Positions 34,185 to 44,492 of a stretch of DNA of 64,000 nucleotides are shown here, in pieces. This DNA is from Microcoleus vaginatus PCC 9802. Its GTDB lineage: Bacteria > Cyanobacteriota > Cyanobacteriia > Cyanobacteriales > Microcoleaceae. The position numbers and the translations under genes are program-made. The stretch spans positions 4,227,001 to 4,291,000 of the forward strand of contig CP031740.1 of the NCBI GenBank assembly GCA_022701275.1, in the 5' to 3' direction. The number at the start of each line of letters is the position of its first letter. The stretch's first letter is position 1. The notes beneath the pieces were generated by a model. The model had not been told where the DNA came from and did not search any database. It was given only the letters and a program-made list of their open reading frames with translations.

Positions 34185-36749
34185 TTAACTTTCAGTTGCA
34201 AGCCCCTCCCTGAGAAGTGGCAGACTTAAGAAAAAAGTGCTGCCCTCCCCCAAAACGCTCTCCACCCACATCCGCCCCCCGTGCTGCTGCACGATACTGC
34301 GACAAATAGCCAGCCCCAAACCAGTACCTCCCTTCTGGCGAGAATCAGAAGCATCAACTTGTTGAAAGCGTTCAAAGACCATCTCCAGTTTGTCTGGCGG
34401 AATACCCCGCCCTTGGTCTTTCACAGCAATCACGATGTACCACGAGCTCGGAACTAGCAAGTGCGGAGGCGCGGTGGCAGGCTCAGGAGACAACAAAGAC
34501 GGGGACGACACCGGCTTGTGCGCTGCTTTTTCTGGCACATCCGGATTGTGGGTCAACTCCCCGCTCAGCCAAACCGTAGCGCCGGAGGGAGAAAATTTTA
34601 TTGCATTACTGAGTAAATTTGTCAAGGCTTGAATTAGCCGATCGGGAACAGCTTGCAATTGCGCCCCCACAGGCTTCACCGACAGAGTAACTCCCGCCTG
34701 CTGAGCCATTCCCTGCATCTCGTCAGCCGCTTGCAACATCAGCTCAGCCACATTGCAAGTTTGTTTGATGGCAGTGCTGTAACTTGACTCCATCCGCTCT
34801 AAATCTAGGATGTCGTTGACCAAGCGCACCAAACGGTCAGTGTTAGTGACAGCAATCTCCAGCATCCGCTTAGCTTTCTGGGGGTAAGCGTCAAGCAGGC
34901 CGCTGTTGAGGAGGCCCAGAGCGCCGTGAATTGAGGTCATGGGCGTCCGCAGTTCGTGGCTGACAACAGAGATGAATTCATCTTTCATGCGCTCGACGGC
35001 AAGTCGCTCCGTGATATCTTTAAAAGTCACTACAGCTCCAATAATTTCGCCTTGTTCTCGCATCGGAGCGACAACGTACTCAACCGGAAAACTGCTGCCG
35101 TCTCGCCGCCAAAAAATCTCATCGGTGACGCGCCGCGCCTCTCCGTCTTCCAAGGTGGCTAAAATTTGAGAACTTACCCGGTTCGGCAGCAGTTTGCCCG
35201 CCTGTGCGGCGCAGTGTGGGACAAGTTCAGAGCCTGAATTGATGTCTGTTGCAGGTGAGAGTCGCTGAATCGCCTTTGAGCATTCTTCCTGTGCACGGTG
35301 TAAGCTTTCATAGAGTGGTCGATCGATCAATTGCTTCGATTCGCACCCAGCCATTCTCACCGCCGCAGGATTGACAAAAGTTACTTTTCCCTCTTTGTTC
35401 AACCCGCAAATTCCTTCTCCTGCGGAGAACAAAATCATTTCTGTTTGGTGGCGGAGTTGTTCAAAGGCTTTTTCGACTCGCTTGCTGTCGCTGATGTCGC
35501 GAGAGATTGTCGAAACCCCCGTTACCGCTCCAGTGGCGTCTTTAATCGGAGAAATCGTCAGGGACACATCTATCTGTTGACCGTCTTTCCGCAAGTGCAC
35601 GGTTTCGTAATGGTCGATGCTGGCTCCCGCCCTAATATTTTCCAATATTTGAGGCATTTCCTTGGGGCGTTCGGGTATGGCTAAAATCTCGATCGACTGC
35701 CCCTTGATTTCTGCGGCACAGTAGCCGTAAATCTTCTCTGCTCCTGCGTTCCAGCTCTGAATTGTCCCGGCGAGGGTTTTGCCGACGATGCCGTCGTCGG
35801 AAGACTCGACAATCGACGCCAAGCGCACGAGTTCGTCTCTAGTTTGCTTGTGTTCGGTAATGTCCCGACCCAAAATCACTATACTTTTGCGTCTGCCGTC
35901 GGGGTGAAATACAGGTACTTTAATCACATCGTAGATTTTCACAGTACCGTTTGAGCGGGGAATCACTTCTTCTCCCCTAGAAAGCTCACCTTTTTCCCAC
36001 GCTTCTCTATCGCTCACCTCGCACGCCTGTAGCGCCTCGCGGTAAAAAATGCTGATTTCTCCTAGCTGAGAATCTTTGAGGCCGCGGTAGTCTATCTTTT
36101 CTAGCTCGAACACTTCCAATAGGGCTTGATTTGCCTCCTGCCACCTGCCCTCGCCATCTTTGAAGCAGACAATATCTGGCATGGCATTGATCAGCGAGTC
36201 AAGATAGGAGTTTTCTCGCAGTGCAGTTTCTAGCTCCGCCCGCTTGGCGATTTCCCGTTGCAGGTTTTCGTTTGCCGTTTGCAGCGAGTCTTTTAACAAA
36301 CTTTTTGTAAAAGTCTGTTCTTTAATTACTTCCTGAAGTCTGTGGAGTTCTAGCGACTGCCACCTGCGGGCCAACAAATTCTCTACCCGCAAGTGCAGTT
36401 GGGCAGGTTCGACGGGACTTACTATCAAATCGTCTATTCTGCGTTCGAGTTGTTTTGCCTGCTGCGAAAAGGGCTGCTCAAAAAGAGCAGGCGTTTGGGA
36501 TTTACTAACAAGCAAGAACGGTAAAAATATCGGCTCGGCGGCTGCTTTTAATGATTCTACCAGCGGCCCGATGCGATCGAAATTTGCCTCGTCGAGAATG
36601 CACAAGTCAAAAGCGATTTGGGGAAAGGGAAATTCGGAGTTGGGATCTAAAGCGCGCTCGAGTACGATCACCTCATGCTCGGTGTTGAGGTGGGCGATCG
36701 GCAAATTAGGTTGTTGGTGGCGATCGACCAAGAGTAAAATGCGGCTCAT
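34185..36749 (-). CDS. Multi-PAS sensor histidine kinase
   Basis: 854 residues. N-terminal receiver-like domain (residues about 1-125) in which the phospho-acceptor region reads LCILDEANFD, so it may be degenerate. A coiled coil at about 140-180 leads to three PAS domains (about 180-305, 305-425, 430-600), then HisKA with SVVSHELRTPMTSIHG and HATPase with NLLSNAIKFS, DQGRGIPPD and GGTGLGLAI. No membrane helix, so a cytoplasmic sensor (redox, light or ligand via PAS). I start at MSRILLLVDRH (36749). The downstream receiver protein is the likely partner. Confidence 0.9.
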   Translation of the reverse strand: MSRILLLVDRHQQPNLPIAHLNTEHEVIVLERALDPNSEFPFPQIAFDLCILDEANFDRIGPLVESLKAAAEPIFLPFLLVSKSQTPALFEQPFSQQAKQLERRIDDLIVSPVEPAQLHLRVENLLARRWQSLELHRLQEVIKEQTFTKSLLKDSLQTANENLQREIAKRAELETALRENSYLDSLINAMPDIVCFKDGEGRWQEANQALLEVFELEKIDYRGLKDSQLGEISIFYREALQACEVSDREAWEKGELSRGEEVIPRSNGTVKIYDVIKVPVFHPDGRRKSIVILGRDITEHKQTRDELVRLASIVESSDDGIVGKTLAGTIQSWNAGAEKIYGYCAAEIKGQSIEILAIPERPKEMPQILENIRAGASIDHYETVHLRKDGQQIDVSLTISPIKDATGAVTGVSTISRDISDSKRVEKAFEQLRHQTEMILFSAGEGICGLNKEGKVTFVNPAAVRMAGCESKQLIDRPLYESLHRAQEECSKAIQRLSPATDINSGSELVPHCAAQAGKLLPNRVSSQILATLEDGEARRVTDEIFWRRDGSSFPVEYVVAPMREQGEIIGAVVTFKDITERLAVERMKDEFISVVSHELRTPMTSIHGALGLLNSGLLDAYPQKAKRMLEIAVTNTDRLVRLVNDILDLERMESSYSTAIKQTCNVAELMLQAADEMQGMAQQAGVTLSVKPVGAQLQAVPDRLIQALTNLLSNAIKFSPSGATVWLSGELTHNPDVPEKAAHKPVSSPSLLSPEPATAPPHLLVPSSWYIVIAVKDQGRGIPPDKLEMVFERFQQVDASDSRQKGGTGLGLAICRSIVQQHGGRMWVESVLGEGSTFFLSLPLLREGLATES

Positions 36750-37114
36750 TAGTGTGTTAATTTCCCCATGACTAATGATAGGATGTCCGGTCAATTAACC
36801 ATTATAGGGTTTGTAGTGAGGACTGAAGTCCTCTTGTTTATGAGGACTTCAGTCCTCACTACAAACAAATTTTATAGCCCTATATCCACCGGACGAGATC
36901 GAAAGTATCAAGGCATTAGGCAGCCCGAGTAGAAGCCCTAAGGCAATAAAAGTTGATAATTATTTAATTGTTTGTTCGTTCAAAATATGACTAATGACTG
37001 TTGACTAATTCAGTTAGGGGGGCGGGTTTATATGTATTTGCGTTTGCTGTTCTATTTTGTTTGTTAAACCCGCCCCTACAGACTAATGACTAAAGACTGA
37101 TGACTAATGACTTT
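36750..37114. other. Spacer with a long hairpin repeat
   Basis: Contains the inverted repeat at 36785-36894 and ACTAATGACT-type short repeats at 36980-37112. No gene seen. Confidence 0.6.
36785..36894. repeat. Nested inverted repeat (AGTGAGGACTGAAGTCCTC family)
   Basis: A 24-base perfect stem (36810-36833 with 36842-36865) is nested in further matching pairs TATAGGG/CCCTATA (36803/36878) and GTCCGGT/ACCGGAC (36785/36888). A fragment of the same family (ACTACAAAC, AGTCCTCATT) sits at 21090-21127. Could form a cruciform or mRNA hairpin. Confidence 0.7.
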
Positions 37115-39361
37115 TTACGGCATTCCGATCTGAATTAAAGTATCTTCCGGCATACAGCTAGAGTAACAATCCCCTTCCGATAAAACCGCAATCAGCCTCA
37201 CCTGCCAGTCTGGCATAATCTGCAAATCAGCCCAGGGCACTGCTACCTCCAAACACTTATCCACTCCCACTTGGGCCCTGCTGATGCGAGGCTGCCACTC
37301 ATCGCCCTCTCCTGCTTCCTGAAACCAAATTGATTTCGTTAGCAAATTAATCTCTAACTGATGGTGGAATCGATAGTTTAGCGGTGCTTGGTCAGGCAAA
37401 CCCGACAGGGGAATCAGACTGTTGTTCATCGTGCGATCGGGATAAAACCAGAACAAATTTAACTGCTGCGGGCAATCAATTCCCGGCCGCACCCCTACCT
37501 TGAAGTCGGCACGAATATAAAAATTCAAGTGGTCAACCCCGTACCAAAGGCGCTGAATTGCCGAACTCCGGTGCATCGTACCCCTGGCTCCCCCAACTTC
37601 AATCCGGCCGGCTTTGTCCCAATCCTGTTCGTTGCCGATACCGTCAATCACCGGGTGAATAAAGCTCAGCGGCAGGTGGTCGCCTTGAACCTCGTGTACC
37701 TCTACTTGCCGTCGCACTTCCGGGGGTACGGGTTCGCCGAGAGCTTCGTAAATCGCCGCTACGTGTTCCCGAAATAGCTGGTCGAACATAGCATCTTGGT
37801 TCGACGTGTGGCCTTCGCCAAACCACCAGAACCAGTCGGAACCTTCTGCAGCGTAAAGCGCTTCCCAAGCTTCTGGGTTGCTTTCTTCTGTGGCCTCTGG
37901 ATGGTTTGCCAGCATTTGTCTCGCAGGTCCTAACAAGTCCCAAGCGCGATTTTTCGCGGGATCGCCGATCCAAGTTGTGAGGGAACCGTCTACCCAGGAA
38001 CCGGTGTGCAGTTGGGCTGCGGGAATTGTTTCGGTTGCTGGGAATTGGTCGAGAAATTCCGAGACTGTGACTAATTTGATATCTGGATTATCGCTGAGAG
38101 TTTGATAGAGGGATTCTAAGAACGGTTTGCCGTCTTCGGGATAGAATTCCCAGCAATTTTCGCCGTCTAGGGCGATCGTCACTAACCAGGGATTTTCTAA
38201 AGCTGTTTGGCCGTCGGGTTGTCGGTGTTTGAGAGTTCTGCCGATCGCTTCTAAGTGTCCCACTAAATCTGATGCTGCTTTTTCCGGTTCCATCGAACCG
38301 TAGGTAAACCCGATCAAGTCGGACAATCTGTGGTCTCTAAATACTATGGCTAAATCGCCGTCAGGAGTTTCTAAACGGTAAGGGCGATATAAGAATTCTG
38401 GTTCGTAGACATTCCCTGTCGCGTCGCGGTTGAAAAAGTGTTTAATTGTCCACCCCAATACTGCTTCGTCCGAGACTATCCATTTAAAGCCTTGTTTGGC
38501 AATGTAGGGCAAAATTTCTGGGCTGACGGCTTGTTCCGACGGCCACAAACCGCGCGGTTGGCACTCAAACCGGTCTTGATACATTTCCCAGGCTTTTCTC
38601 AGGTGTCGGGGAATATCTTCTTCCCACTGAAACCGCTGTTGTGGCAGCGTCATGTTTGGAATGGCTATGCGACCGCCGTTGGTGTCGGCAAGCAGGGGTA
38701 AAATCGGGTGCGTGTAGGGGGTTGTAGAGACTTCCAATTGTCCCTCAGCTTGCATTTTACGGTGCTGGGGAATGATGCGAGCGAGGATTTCTTTTTGTTT
38801 TGAGTAGATGTTTTTTCGGTCTGCCAAACTAAAATTTTGTCCTTGTTTGAGCCACCCTGCAATCTCGGGGTCGTCCCAAAATAGCGGGTCAATCCAAGCT
38901 AAATTGTGCCACGCCAGCAAGTCGCTAAAATCCTGCAATTTCCAGTTTTCCAAACACCACTGAATGCCTTTTTCCTGCCGCTGAGTGTAGAGTTGAGCGT
39001 AGCGGGGGTGTGGCTGAATCAGGGTGTGGTAATTGGCGTCAAAGAAGTGTTCTAAAATAAACTCTTGTTCTTCGATATTTAAAGTTTCTGCTGGCTTTAA
39101 TGTCACCGCCAAGTAAGGGTCTAATGCTCTGTCTGCGATGCAGTCTTCTATCTGCAAAATCAAGGAGGGAACCAAGTTTACGGTTTGATGCAGTTTAGGA
39201 TATTTTGCCAGCATTAGCACTAAATCCAAGTAGTCTTTGACTCCGTGCAAGCGCACCCAAGGCAGTCGGTACTGGGCTGCTCCTGCGCTACCTGATACTC
39301 GGGATTTGTAGAGCGGTTGGTGTTGGTGCCAAATGAAGGCTACATAAAGGGGGTGAGACAT
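37115..39361 (-). CDS. Glycoside hydrolase family 57 (alpha-amylase/amylopullulanase-like)
   Basis: 748 residues. GH57 opening WHQHQPLY at residues 11-18, putative nucleophile Glu276 in RGLWPSEQAVSPE, a further conserved stretch IALDGENCWEFYPE and HTGSWVDGSLTTWIG. Residues about 560-748 form a beta-sandwich-like extra domain. Expected to cut or rearrange alpha-glucans such as glycogen in the cytoplasm. Start codon gives the canonical N-terminus MSHPLYVAFIWHQHQP. Confidence 0.9.
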   Translation of the reverse strand: MSHPLYVAFIWHQHQPLYKSRVSGSAGAAQYRLPWVRLHGVKDYLDLVLMLAKYPKLHQTVNLVPSLILQIEDCIADRALDPYLAVTLKPAETLNIEEQEFILEHFFDANYHTLIQPHPRYAQLYTQRQEKGIQWCLENWKLQDFSDLLAWHNLAWIDPLFWDDPEIAGWLKQGQNFSLADRKNIYSKQKEILARIIPQHRKMQAEGQLEVSTTPYTHPILPLLADTNGGRIAIPNMTLPQQRFQWEEDIPRHLRKAWEMYQDRFECQPRGLWPSEQAVSPEILPYIAKQGFKWIVSDEAVLGWTIKHFFNRDATGNVYEPEFLYRPYRLETPDGDLAIVFRDHRLSDLIGFTYGSMEPEKAASDLVGHLEAIGRTLKHRQPDGQTALENPWLVTIALDGENCWEFYPEDGKPFLESLYQTLSDNPDIKLVTVSEFLDQFPATETIPAAQLHTGSWVDGSLTTWIGDPAKNRAWDLLGPARQMLANHPEATEESNPEAWEALYAAEGSDWFWWFGEGHTSNQDAMFDQLFREHVAAIYEALGEPVPPEVRRQVEVHEVQGDHLPLSFIHPVIDGIGNEQDWDKAGRIEVGGARGTMHRSSAIQRLWYGVDHLNFYIRADFKVGVRPGIDCPQQLNLFWFYPDRTMNNSLIPLSGLPDQAPLNYRFHHQLEINLLTKSIWFQEAGEGDEWQPRISRAQVGVDKCLEVAVPWADLQIMPDWQVRLIAVLSEGDCYSSCMPEDTLIQIGMP

Positions 39362-39363
39362 TG

Positions 39364-39575
39364 AATTTGGTAATTGGTAATTGGTAATTGAATTTGGTAT
39401 TTGGTAATTGGTAATTGGTAATTAAATTTGGTAATTGGTAATTGGCAATTAAATGTTGGTAATTGGTAACAGTCAACAGTCAACTGTCAACCGTCAACTG
39501 GTAATTGGTAACAGTCAACAGTCAACTGTCAACTGTCAAACGTCAACCGTCAACTGCCAACTGCCAATTGCCCAC
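39364..39575. repeat. Heptanucleotide tandem repeats (GGTAATT)n and (GTCAACT)n
   Basis: From 39364 to about 39470 the sequence is imperfect GGTAATT heptamers, then from about 39470 to 39570 AACTGTC/AACCGTC heptamers. These are short tandemly repeated repetitive (STRR) sequences typical of filamentous cyanobacteria. They fill the space between nfu and the GH57 gene. Confidence 0.85.
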
Positions 39576-39582
39576 TGACTAA

Positions 39583-39819
39583 TTACATTACCTGTTCGAC
39601 TTCGGCAATTTCTGGGATAGCCTCGCGCAGGCGACGTTCAATGCCCATTCTCAGAGTCATTGTGGAACTCGGGCAAGAGCCACAAGCTCCTTGCAGTCTC
39701 AGGTGTACCACTGGCCCGTCAATTTCTACGAGTTCGACGTTGCCACCGTCGGATATCAGGTAGGGGCGCATTTCATCGAGAACTGTTTCGACGTTATCTC
39801 TGGTTAGTGCTAGTGTCAT
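39583..39819 (-). CDS. NifU-like iron-sulphur scaffold (Nfu domain)
   Basis: 78 residues, a single NifU C-terminal domain. [18 protein letters not shown] carries the CxxC pair Cys46/Cys49 that holds a [4Fe-4S] cluster for transfer to apo-proteins such as photosystem I. Length fits the stand-alone cyanobacterial Nfu scaffold. Confidence 0.93.
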   Translation of the reverse strand: MTLALTRDNVETVLDEMRPYLISDGGNVELVEIDGPVVHLRLQGACGSCPSSTMTLRMGIERRLREAIPEIAEVEQVM

Positions 39820-39901
39820 ATTTCGCCTCTGTGATGATTTCTTGCAGTTGATGAAAGTTCGATTTGACTCAAGTACAGCATTCTCAACCCGCGCGGATTT
39901 A

Positions 39902-39968
39902 AGAAACCGGGTTTTTTGATAAAATACTTAGGCACTCAGGTGAGTCCGCGGCAGGAAACCCGGTTTCT
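39902..39968. repeat. AGAAACCGGG inverted repeat
   Basis: AGAAACCGGG at 39902-39911 and CCCGGTTTCT at 39959-39968; member of the dispersed AAACCCGGTTTCT family. A degenerate neighbour is at 40065-40096. Confidence 0.6.
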
Positions 39969-40098
39969 GTCACGCTGATGCTCGATCTGAGTTCGCTCTC
40001 TCGTTCGATCGTAGCGTTACTTGCTGCCAAATCAAGTTGATTCTGATACGTTATCCAAAAAAACCCGTTTTATTTAAGAAATTGGGTTTTTGATCGCG

Positions 40099-40749
40099 CT
40101 ACACTACTGCTGGTTCTAGCAGTTTGACGTTGGAGTAGTTGAACTCGGTTGTTGTCTGTTGACCTTTTTCTTTGGCTCGAACAACTTGCTTGGTCATGAC
40201 ATAATAGTCGCCTATCTTGTCAAAGGTATCTTCAAATTCGAGTTCTTTGATGATTTCGTCGGTTTGGGGGTTGCGGAAAACGGCATCGTAGTGGGTGGCC
40301 AAAGAACCTTCGGGTGTCTCTAAGCTTTTGTGCGTGTCAATTACGAAAGCCATGCGGCCCATCACCCGGCTGACTTGACAAATTGAGAGACCTCGGATTT
40401 TATAATTCGAGCCCATTGAGTCGCCTTGCACCAAGATGTCCACAGCGTCGGTGCTGTCCTTCTCGCCCAGGGTGAAGCTATTTTTGCCGTGAGATTTTTC
40501 AAATGTCGAGCGTTTGCGGTGGGTGACAATATCGCGCATTTGAGTGTAGACGCTTTGCTGCACTTCCTCATCTTGAATGCCGCTGACTTCCACGCTCATG
40601 TCGGGTTTGATGGAAACATGACCCGTATATACTTCGTCGCCCTGTTTGAGTTCAATATCCGCACTGTAACCGGGAAAATTGGCATCCCAGGTATAGCGGT
40701 GTTCGTAAGCAGCGCGAAACAAATCGCGAGCGTTGGCTTGCTCTGTCAT
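40099..40749 (-). CDS. DUF3386 family protein
   Basis: 216 residues, soluble, of the DUF3386 family of cyanobacteria and plastids. Characteristic stretches: ARDLFRAAYEHRYTWD near the start, FPGYSADIEL, MGRMAFVIDTH and SLATHYDAVFRN. No catalytic residues can be inferred. Monocistronic as far as visible. Confidence 0.82.
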   Translation of the reverse strand: MTEQANARDLFRAAYEHRYTWDANFPGYSADIELKQGDEVYTGHVSIKPDMSVEVSGIQDEEVQQSVYTQMRDIVTHRKRSTFEKSHGKNSFTLGEKDSTDAVDILVQGDSMGSNYKIRGLSICQVSRVMGRMAFVIDTHKSLETPEGSLATHYDAVFRNPQTDEIIKELEFEDTFDKIGDYYVMTKQVVRAKEKGQQTTTEFNYSNVKLLEPAVV

Positions 40750-41069
40750 AAATCCCTCTTTCTCTTGACACCCATCTAGTTTAGCTTAACCGCGAGAAGC
40801 CCCACATTCACTGGGTAGGGGAGTTACCCGCACTCCTGGCGAGCACTTGTTGGCGGTGCTGCTGGGCTGGCAATTAGGGCGCAACAATAATTTACTTTCT
40901 CTATCGGTTGCTATGATTTGAAAATAAAGTCACAAAATGCCTGGTTATTGAGAGCGCGATGGGTCGATCGCCAGACACCAGTCTTAGTTATGGGTTATCT
41001 TGAAAAAACTTGTGTCCGCTTTTTAGGGGTTGCACCCGCAGGCAACTATTAGATTCCCCCCTTAATAAA
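40750..41069. other. Divergent promoter region
   Basis: Separates the DUF3386 gene (leftward) and the PAS gene (rightward). No gene or named site found. Confidence 0.5.
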
Positions 41070-42608
41070 ATGCTAGAAACTGTCTACAAACACTTAGAAA
41101 CATTGCAGGAACAAGCTAGGGAATTGCCACACCCGCAACAGGCAATTTTCACAAAAATTTTGGAAGATTTATCAAATTCTCTACAGGAAATGGCAGGTAG
41201 CCGCTTGTTTGAAAGCGCAACAAATAACGCGGCAAAGCTGGTTGAAATTGAAAAAAATAATCGCCTCTTGGAACGCACTGTAGCCCAGCAAGTAGGGCAA
41301 ATCAGACAGCTACGGGAGCAGTTGGAAAAACAAATTAGCCAGCATCGCAGGGACACTCAAGCATTAACTAAAAGTGAAGCCAAACTGCAAGCTATGCTGC
41401 GTAATTCTCCCGATCTAATTAGCATTGTTGGCTCGGACGGGCGAGTTCGATACCACAGCGGAACCCTACAGCGGCTTTTGGGTTACAACCCAGAAGAAAG
41501 AATTGGCAAATTTCACGGCGAGTTAATTCATCCAGACGATTTGCTGGCTTGGCAGACGTATTTTGGTAAGTTGTTAGAATCTCCAGGAATTGGGGGCGCA
41601 ATCGAATATCGGAAACGCCACGCTGACGGTTCTTGGATATACATGGAGTCGATAGGTAACAGTTTGCTTTACGATTCTAGCGTGCAGGGAATTATAATTA
41701 ATTCGCGGGAAATAGGGGAACGAAAGCAAGCCGAAATCGCAGTCCGAGAGTCGGAACTCCACTACAGAGTTATGTCGCAAATTACTTCGGATTTTGCCTA
41801 TTCTTTTAAGGGACTGCCCGATGGCAAGTTCACCTGCGAGTGGGCGACAGAAGCTTTTGAGCGCTGCAGCGGGATCGTTCCTGAAGAATTAGAATCGTTT
41901 GGTTGGTGGAACTCCGAACTCGTTCATCCCGACGACAGGGAAATGTTAATTAAACAATTAGAAGGGTGTACTTTCAGTCGCACTGGAGCTAATGAGTATC
42001 GCATAATTAATCAAAAAGGCGAGGTGCGCTGGGTGCGGGACTACTGGCAGGTGGTGTGGGACAAAACTGCTGAACGGGTTGTCCGTTTGTGGGGCGCTTG
42101 TCAGGAAATTACCGATCGCAAGCAAGTAGAATTGAAACTGCAACTCGTTAACCAACTTTTGCAAGCCCAGATAGCATCGGCGCCACTGGCGATTAACTGT
42201 ACCAGCAATGACGGCAATACCGTTGTTTGGAACCGCGCCGCCGAACAACTTTTTGGCTGGACTGCGGCTGAGGTTTTAGGGAAACCTTTACCGAATATTC
42301 CTGAAGGCCAAAAGCAAGATTTTTACGCGCTGCTAAAGTCTGCGTCTAATGGCAAACCGCAAAACGGTTTGGAAGTATCTTTGTTGAAAAAAGACGGTAG
42401 TTCGATCGATGTTTGGCTTTGGGCCGCACGCGTGCGAGATGCGGGCGGTCAAACTGTCGGCAGTATCAACATATTTTCTGATCTTTCAGAACGCAAGCGC
42501 ATAGAGGAAGAGCGCCAAAAACTAGCAGCGATGAAAGATATGGAGGAACCTTTTTGGGCGCGCTATGTCAGCCCTCCAAAAACTCCCAAAAAAAAGGGCA
42601 GTGGGTAA
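41070..42608 (+). CDS. PAS-domain protein without a transmitter domain
   Basis: 512 residues. A coiled coil at about 25-110, then three PAS domains (about 112-235, 240-365, 368-480), each with its PAC end such as INSREIGERKQAE, CQEITDRKQVE and FSDLSERKRIEE. After the last PAS comes only a short basic tail PPKTPKKKGSG: there is no HisKA, GGDEF or other output. It may act as a sensory adaptor or be a kinase gene that lost its 3' part. Start at MLETVYKH (41070); an earlier in-frame Met is not family-like. Confidence 0.83.
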   Translation: MLETVYKHLETLQEQARELPHPQQAIFTKILEDLSNSLQEMAGSRLFESATNNAAKLVEIEKNNRLLERTVAQQVGQIRQLREQLEKQISQHRRDTQALTKSEAKLQAMLRNSPDLISIVGSDGRVRYHSGTLQRLLGYNPEERIGKFHGELIHPDDLLAWQTYFGKLLESPGIGGAIEYRKRHADGSWIYMESIGNSLLYDSSVQGIIINSREIGERKQAEIAVRESELHYRVMSQITSDFAYSFKGLPDGKFTCEWATEAFERCSGIVPEELESFGWWNSELVHPDDREMLIKQLEGCTFSRTGANEYRIINQKGEVRWVRDYWQVVWDKTAERVVRLWGACQEITDRKQVELKLQLVNQLLQAQIASAPLAINCTSNDGNTVVWNRAAEQLFGWTAAEVLGKPLPNIPEGQKQDFYALLKSASNGKPQNGLEVSLLKKDGSSIDVWLWAARVRDAGGQTVGSINIFSDLSERKRIEEERQKLAAMKDMEEPFWARYVSPPKTPKKKGSG

Positions 42609-42915
42609 TTCTATCAAGCACAAGTTAAAATCATTAAAAGTGCGAAAGTGCAATCTTATGCTTGCAATATCCTTTCCGGTCAAATAACCTATTTGATGGC
42701 AGTCCTTCGAGCGGACATAATATGATAAATACACCGCGCTACCACGTGTATTAGTCGCTATGCTGTACTGTGTAAAACGATAATTCCCTAAAAACAATTG
42801 ATGAACCACCTACCGAATTGATTGAGGGAATTTATAGATCAAGTGTCAGGTTTTTCAGGCGGAAAACTTGTTGGCACGGTAAATATTAGACTTGTTAAAT
42901 ACGCCACTAGAAGGT
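42609..42915. other. Spacer between convergent genes
   Basis: About 300 bases with no gene. I do not recognise a missing HisKA/HATPase part here for either flanking gene. Confidence 0.5.
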
Positions 42916-43725
42916 TTACTGATGCCCTGATTTCTCCTGGTTTCTGAAACTGGCTAACTCTGCGTGAGTTTGGCAAGCTTCACTTAACTCAATGTAATCT
43001 AAGATATTGGAAATTACCTTAGAAAGGTGGATAGCCGAACGGTGAGCTTCTTGGATAAAATCTCTCTCCTCTATCGGATCGTCAGCTTGATCGTCTATGG
43101 TTAGTTGTAGATAACCGATGATGTGATTTAGGGGAGTGCGGAGCTCGTGGGACGCCTTCAACAAAAATTGCTTTTTGAGCTGGGATAGTCCTTGTACTCG
43201 CTTGCTACGCTCTTGGTAGAGGGTGGCGAGGGCGATCGCACTTCCTACTTGCTCGGCAAGTTCTTGTGCGAATTCTATCTGGGATTGAGTCCAAGGTCGA
43301 TCGGTCTTACCCTTCCGCGACGATCTGCCCTGGGACTGATGCAAGCTAATTATGCCGTTAGCTTGCTCTTGATAAGCGGTAGCCACCACTAGCAGCGACT
43401 GTGGCCCAAAAGGGTCATTGGCTGCAAAGGACTCTACTACCACCGGTTCGAGGGTGGCTAGAGCTTGAATGAAATGAGGTGCTGCTGTGAGCGAGATTTC
43501 CATTCCCAGCATGGGTAAAAATGGTTCTTGGCAGTATTCAGCAGCTACTTTGACTTGCAGGCTAGAACTTTCATAGGGACAAATGATGCAGCGGCTGACG
43601 CCTAGTGTTTCTCCCAGACTGTTAACTGTTTGCTGCCAGATGCTATCGAGATCCAAGGTTCGACGAATCTTTCTGCCAATTTGGAGTAAAAGTTTTTGCG
43701 ATTGAGCTGATATTTGCTGATTCAT
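42916..43725 (-). CDS. GAF-HisKA protein lacking the kinase ATPase domain
   Basis: 269 residues: GAF domain (about 20-175, with SRCIICPYE) and a HisKA dimerisation domain with His193 in KASHELRTPLNHIIG. The protein stops about 60 residues later, so the catalytic HATPase domain is missing. It closely resembles the GAF-HisKA part of the full kinase at 44493 (LDSIWQQTVNSLGE against LDTIWQQTVNSLGQ). It may be a phosphotransfer or dominant-negative partner, or a truncated gene. Start at MNQQISAQ (43725). Confidence 0.82.
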   Translation of the reverse strand: MNQQISAQSQKLLLQIGRKIRRTLDLDSIWQQTVNSLGETLGVSRCIICPYESSSLQVKVAAEYCQEPFLPMLGMEISLTAAPHFIQALATLEPVVVESFAANDPFGPQSLLVVATAYQEQANGIISLHQSQGRSSRKGKTDRPWTQSQIEFAQELAEQVGSAIALATLYQERSKRVQGLSQLKKQFLLKASHELRTPLNHIIGYLQLTIDDQADDPIEERDFIQEAHRSAIHLSKVISNILDYIELSEACQTHAELASFRNQEKSGHQ

Positions 43726-44492
43726 AGCAACCCTTTTTCTAATAGACTGGCAAAAGTTTACCATTCCGCCAACAGAGCAGGAATTTACTGAATTTGCCAG
43801 CCTGCCGCTGCCCGGCTTAGGGATTACGTAATTCTACTTAAATCTTCCCACACGCCGTCAAACATTACTAAGTAGTTTCGGTGTCTTTACAAGATCTTTA
43901 TGATTTTCACAGAGAACTGAGAGCGTCCAGTATGCTTAATAATCCTTTACAGTAGGGGGTTGGGAAGCGGAATCAGTCGTATAAGCTGGCATTAAGTTTT
44001 TGTAAAGCTGGCGGTGTGCGCGGGTTTACTCGCAGGTGTGTGATCCCAGCGCATAAATAAAGATGAGCTTTGTTATCTGTACCCCCCGGATTCCATTGAT
44101 GCGAATTCTGGGTGGGATCGGAAGTGGTGGGGGCGATCGATCTCAGTTGCAAACTCCCAAGGAGGGAGATTGGGGATGGATAAAAGTTAAAATTGATACA
44201 GGGACGATCGAACTGTGTTGTAGAATAATTATCAATTATCGATGATCTTTATTCACGAAACGGAACTCACGGATACACGAATATAGCGATTTTTATAAGT
44301 AACGTACAGTTTGGTAATTGGTAATTGGTAATTGGTAAGAAAGCTGGTGATTACCTCACGAAAGTTTAGAATCGCTCTAGCTGTTTTTTTCCTGATTCCT
44401 GATTCCTGATTCCCTCTTGCTTCTTGCTGATTCCTGATTCCTGATTCCTTCAACGTCCCGATAATTGATTACCGATGATTGATGACCGATGA
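43726..44492. other. Spacer with heptamer repeats
   Basis: About 770 bases between two kinase genes. It includes (TTGGTAA)4 at 44311-44338 and CTGATTC repeats at 44392-44415 and 44427-44449. No gene found. Confidence 0.65.

Noticed and set aside
39364..39575. Possible CRISPR array
   Set aside because: The repeats are seven bases long and contiguous with no unique spacers, so they are STRR microsatellites.
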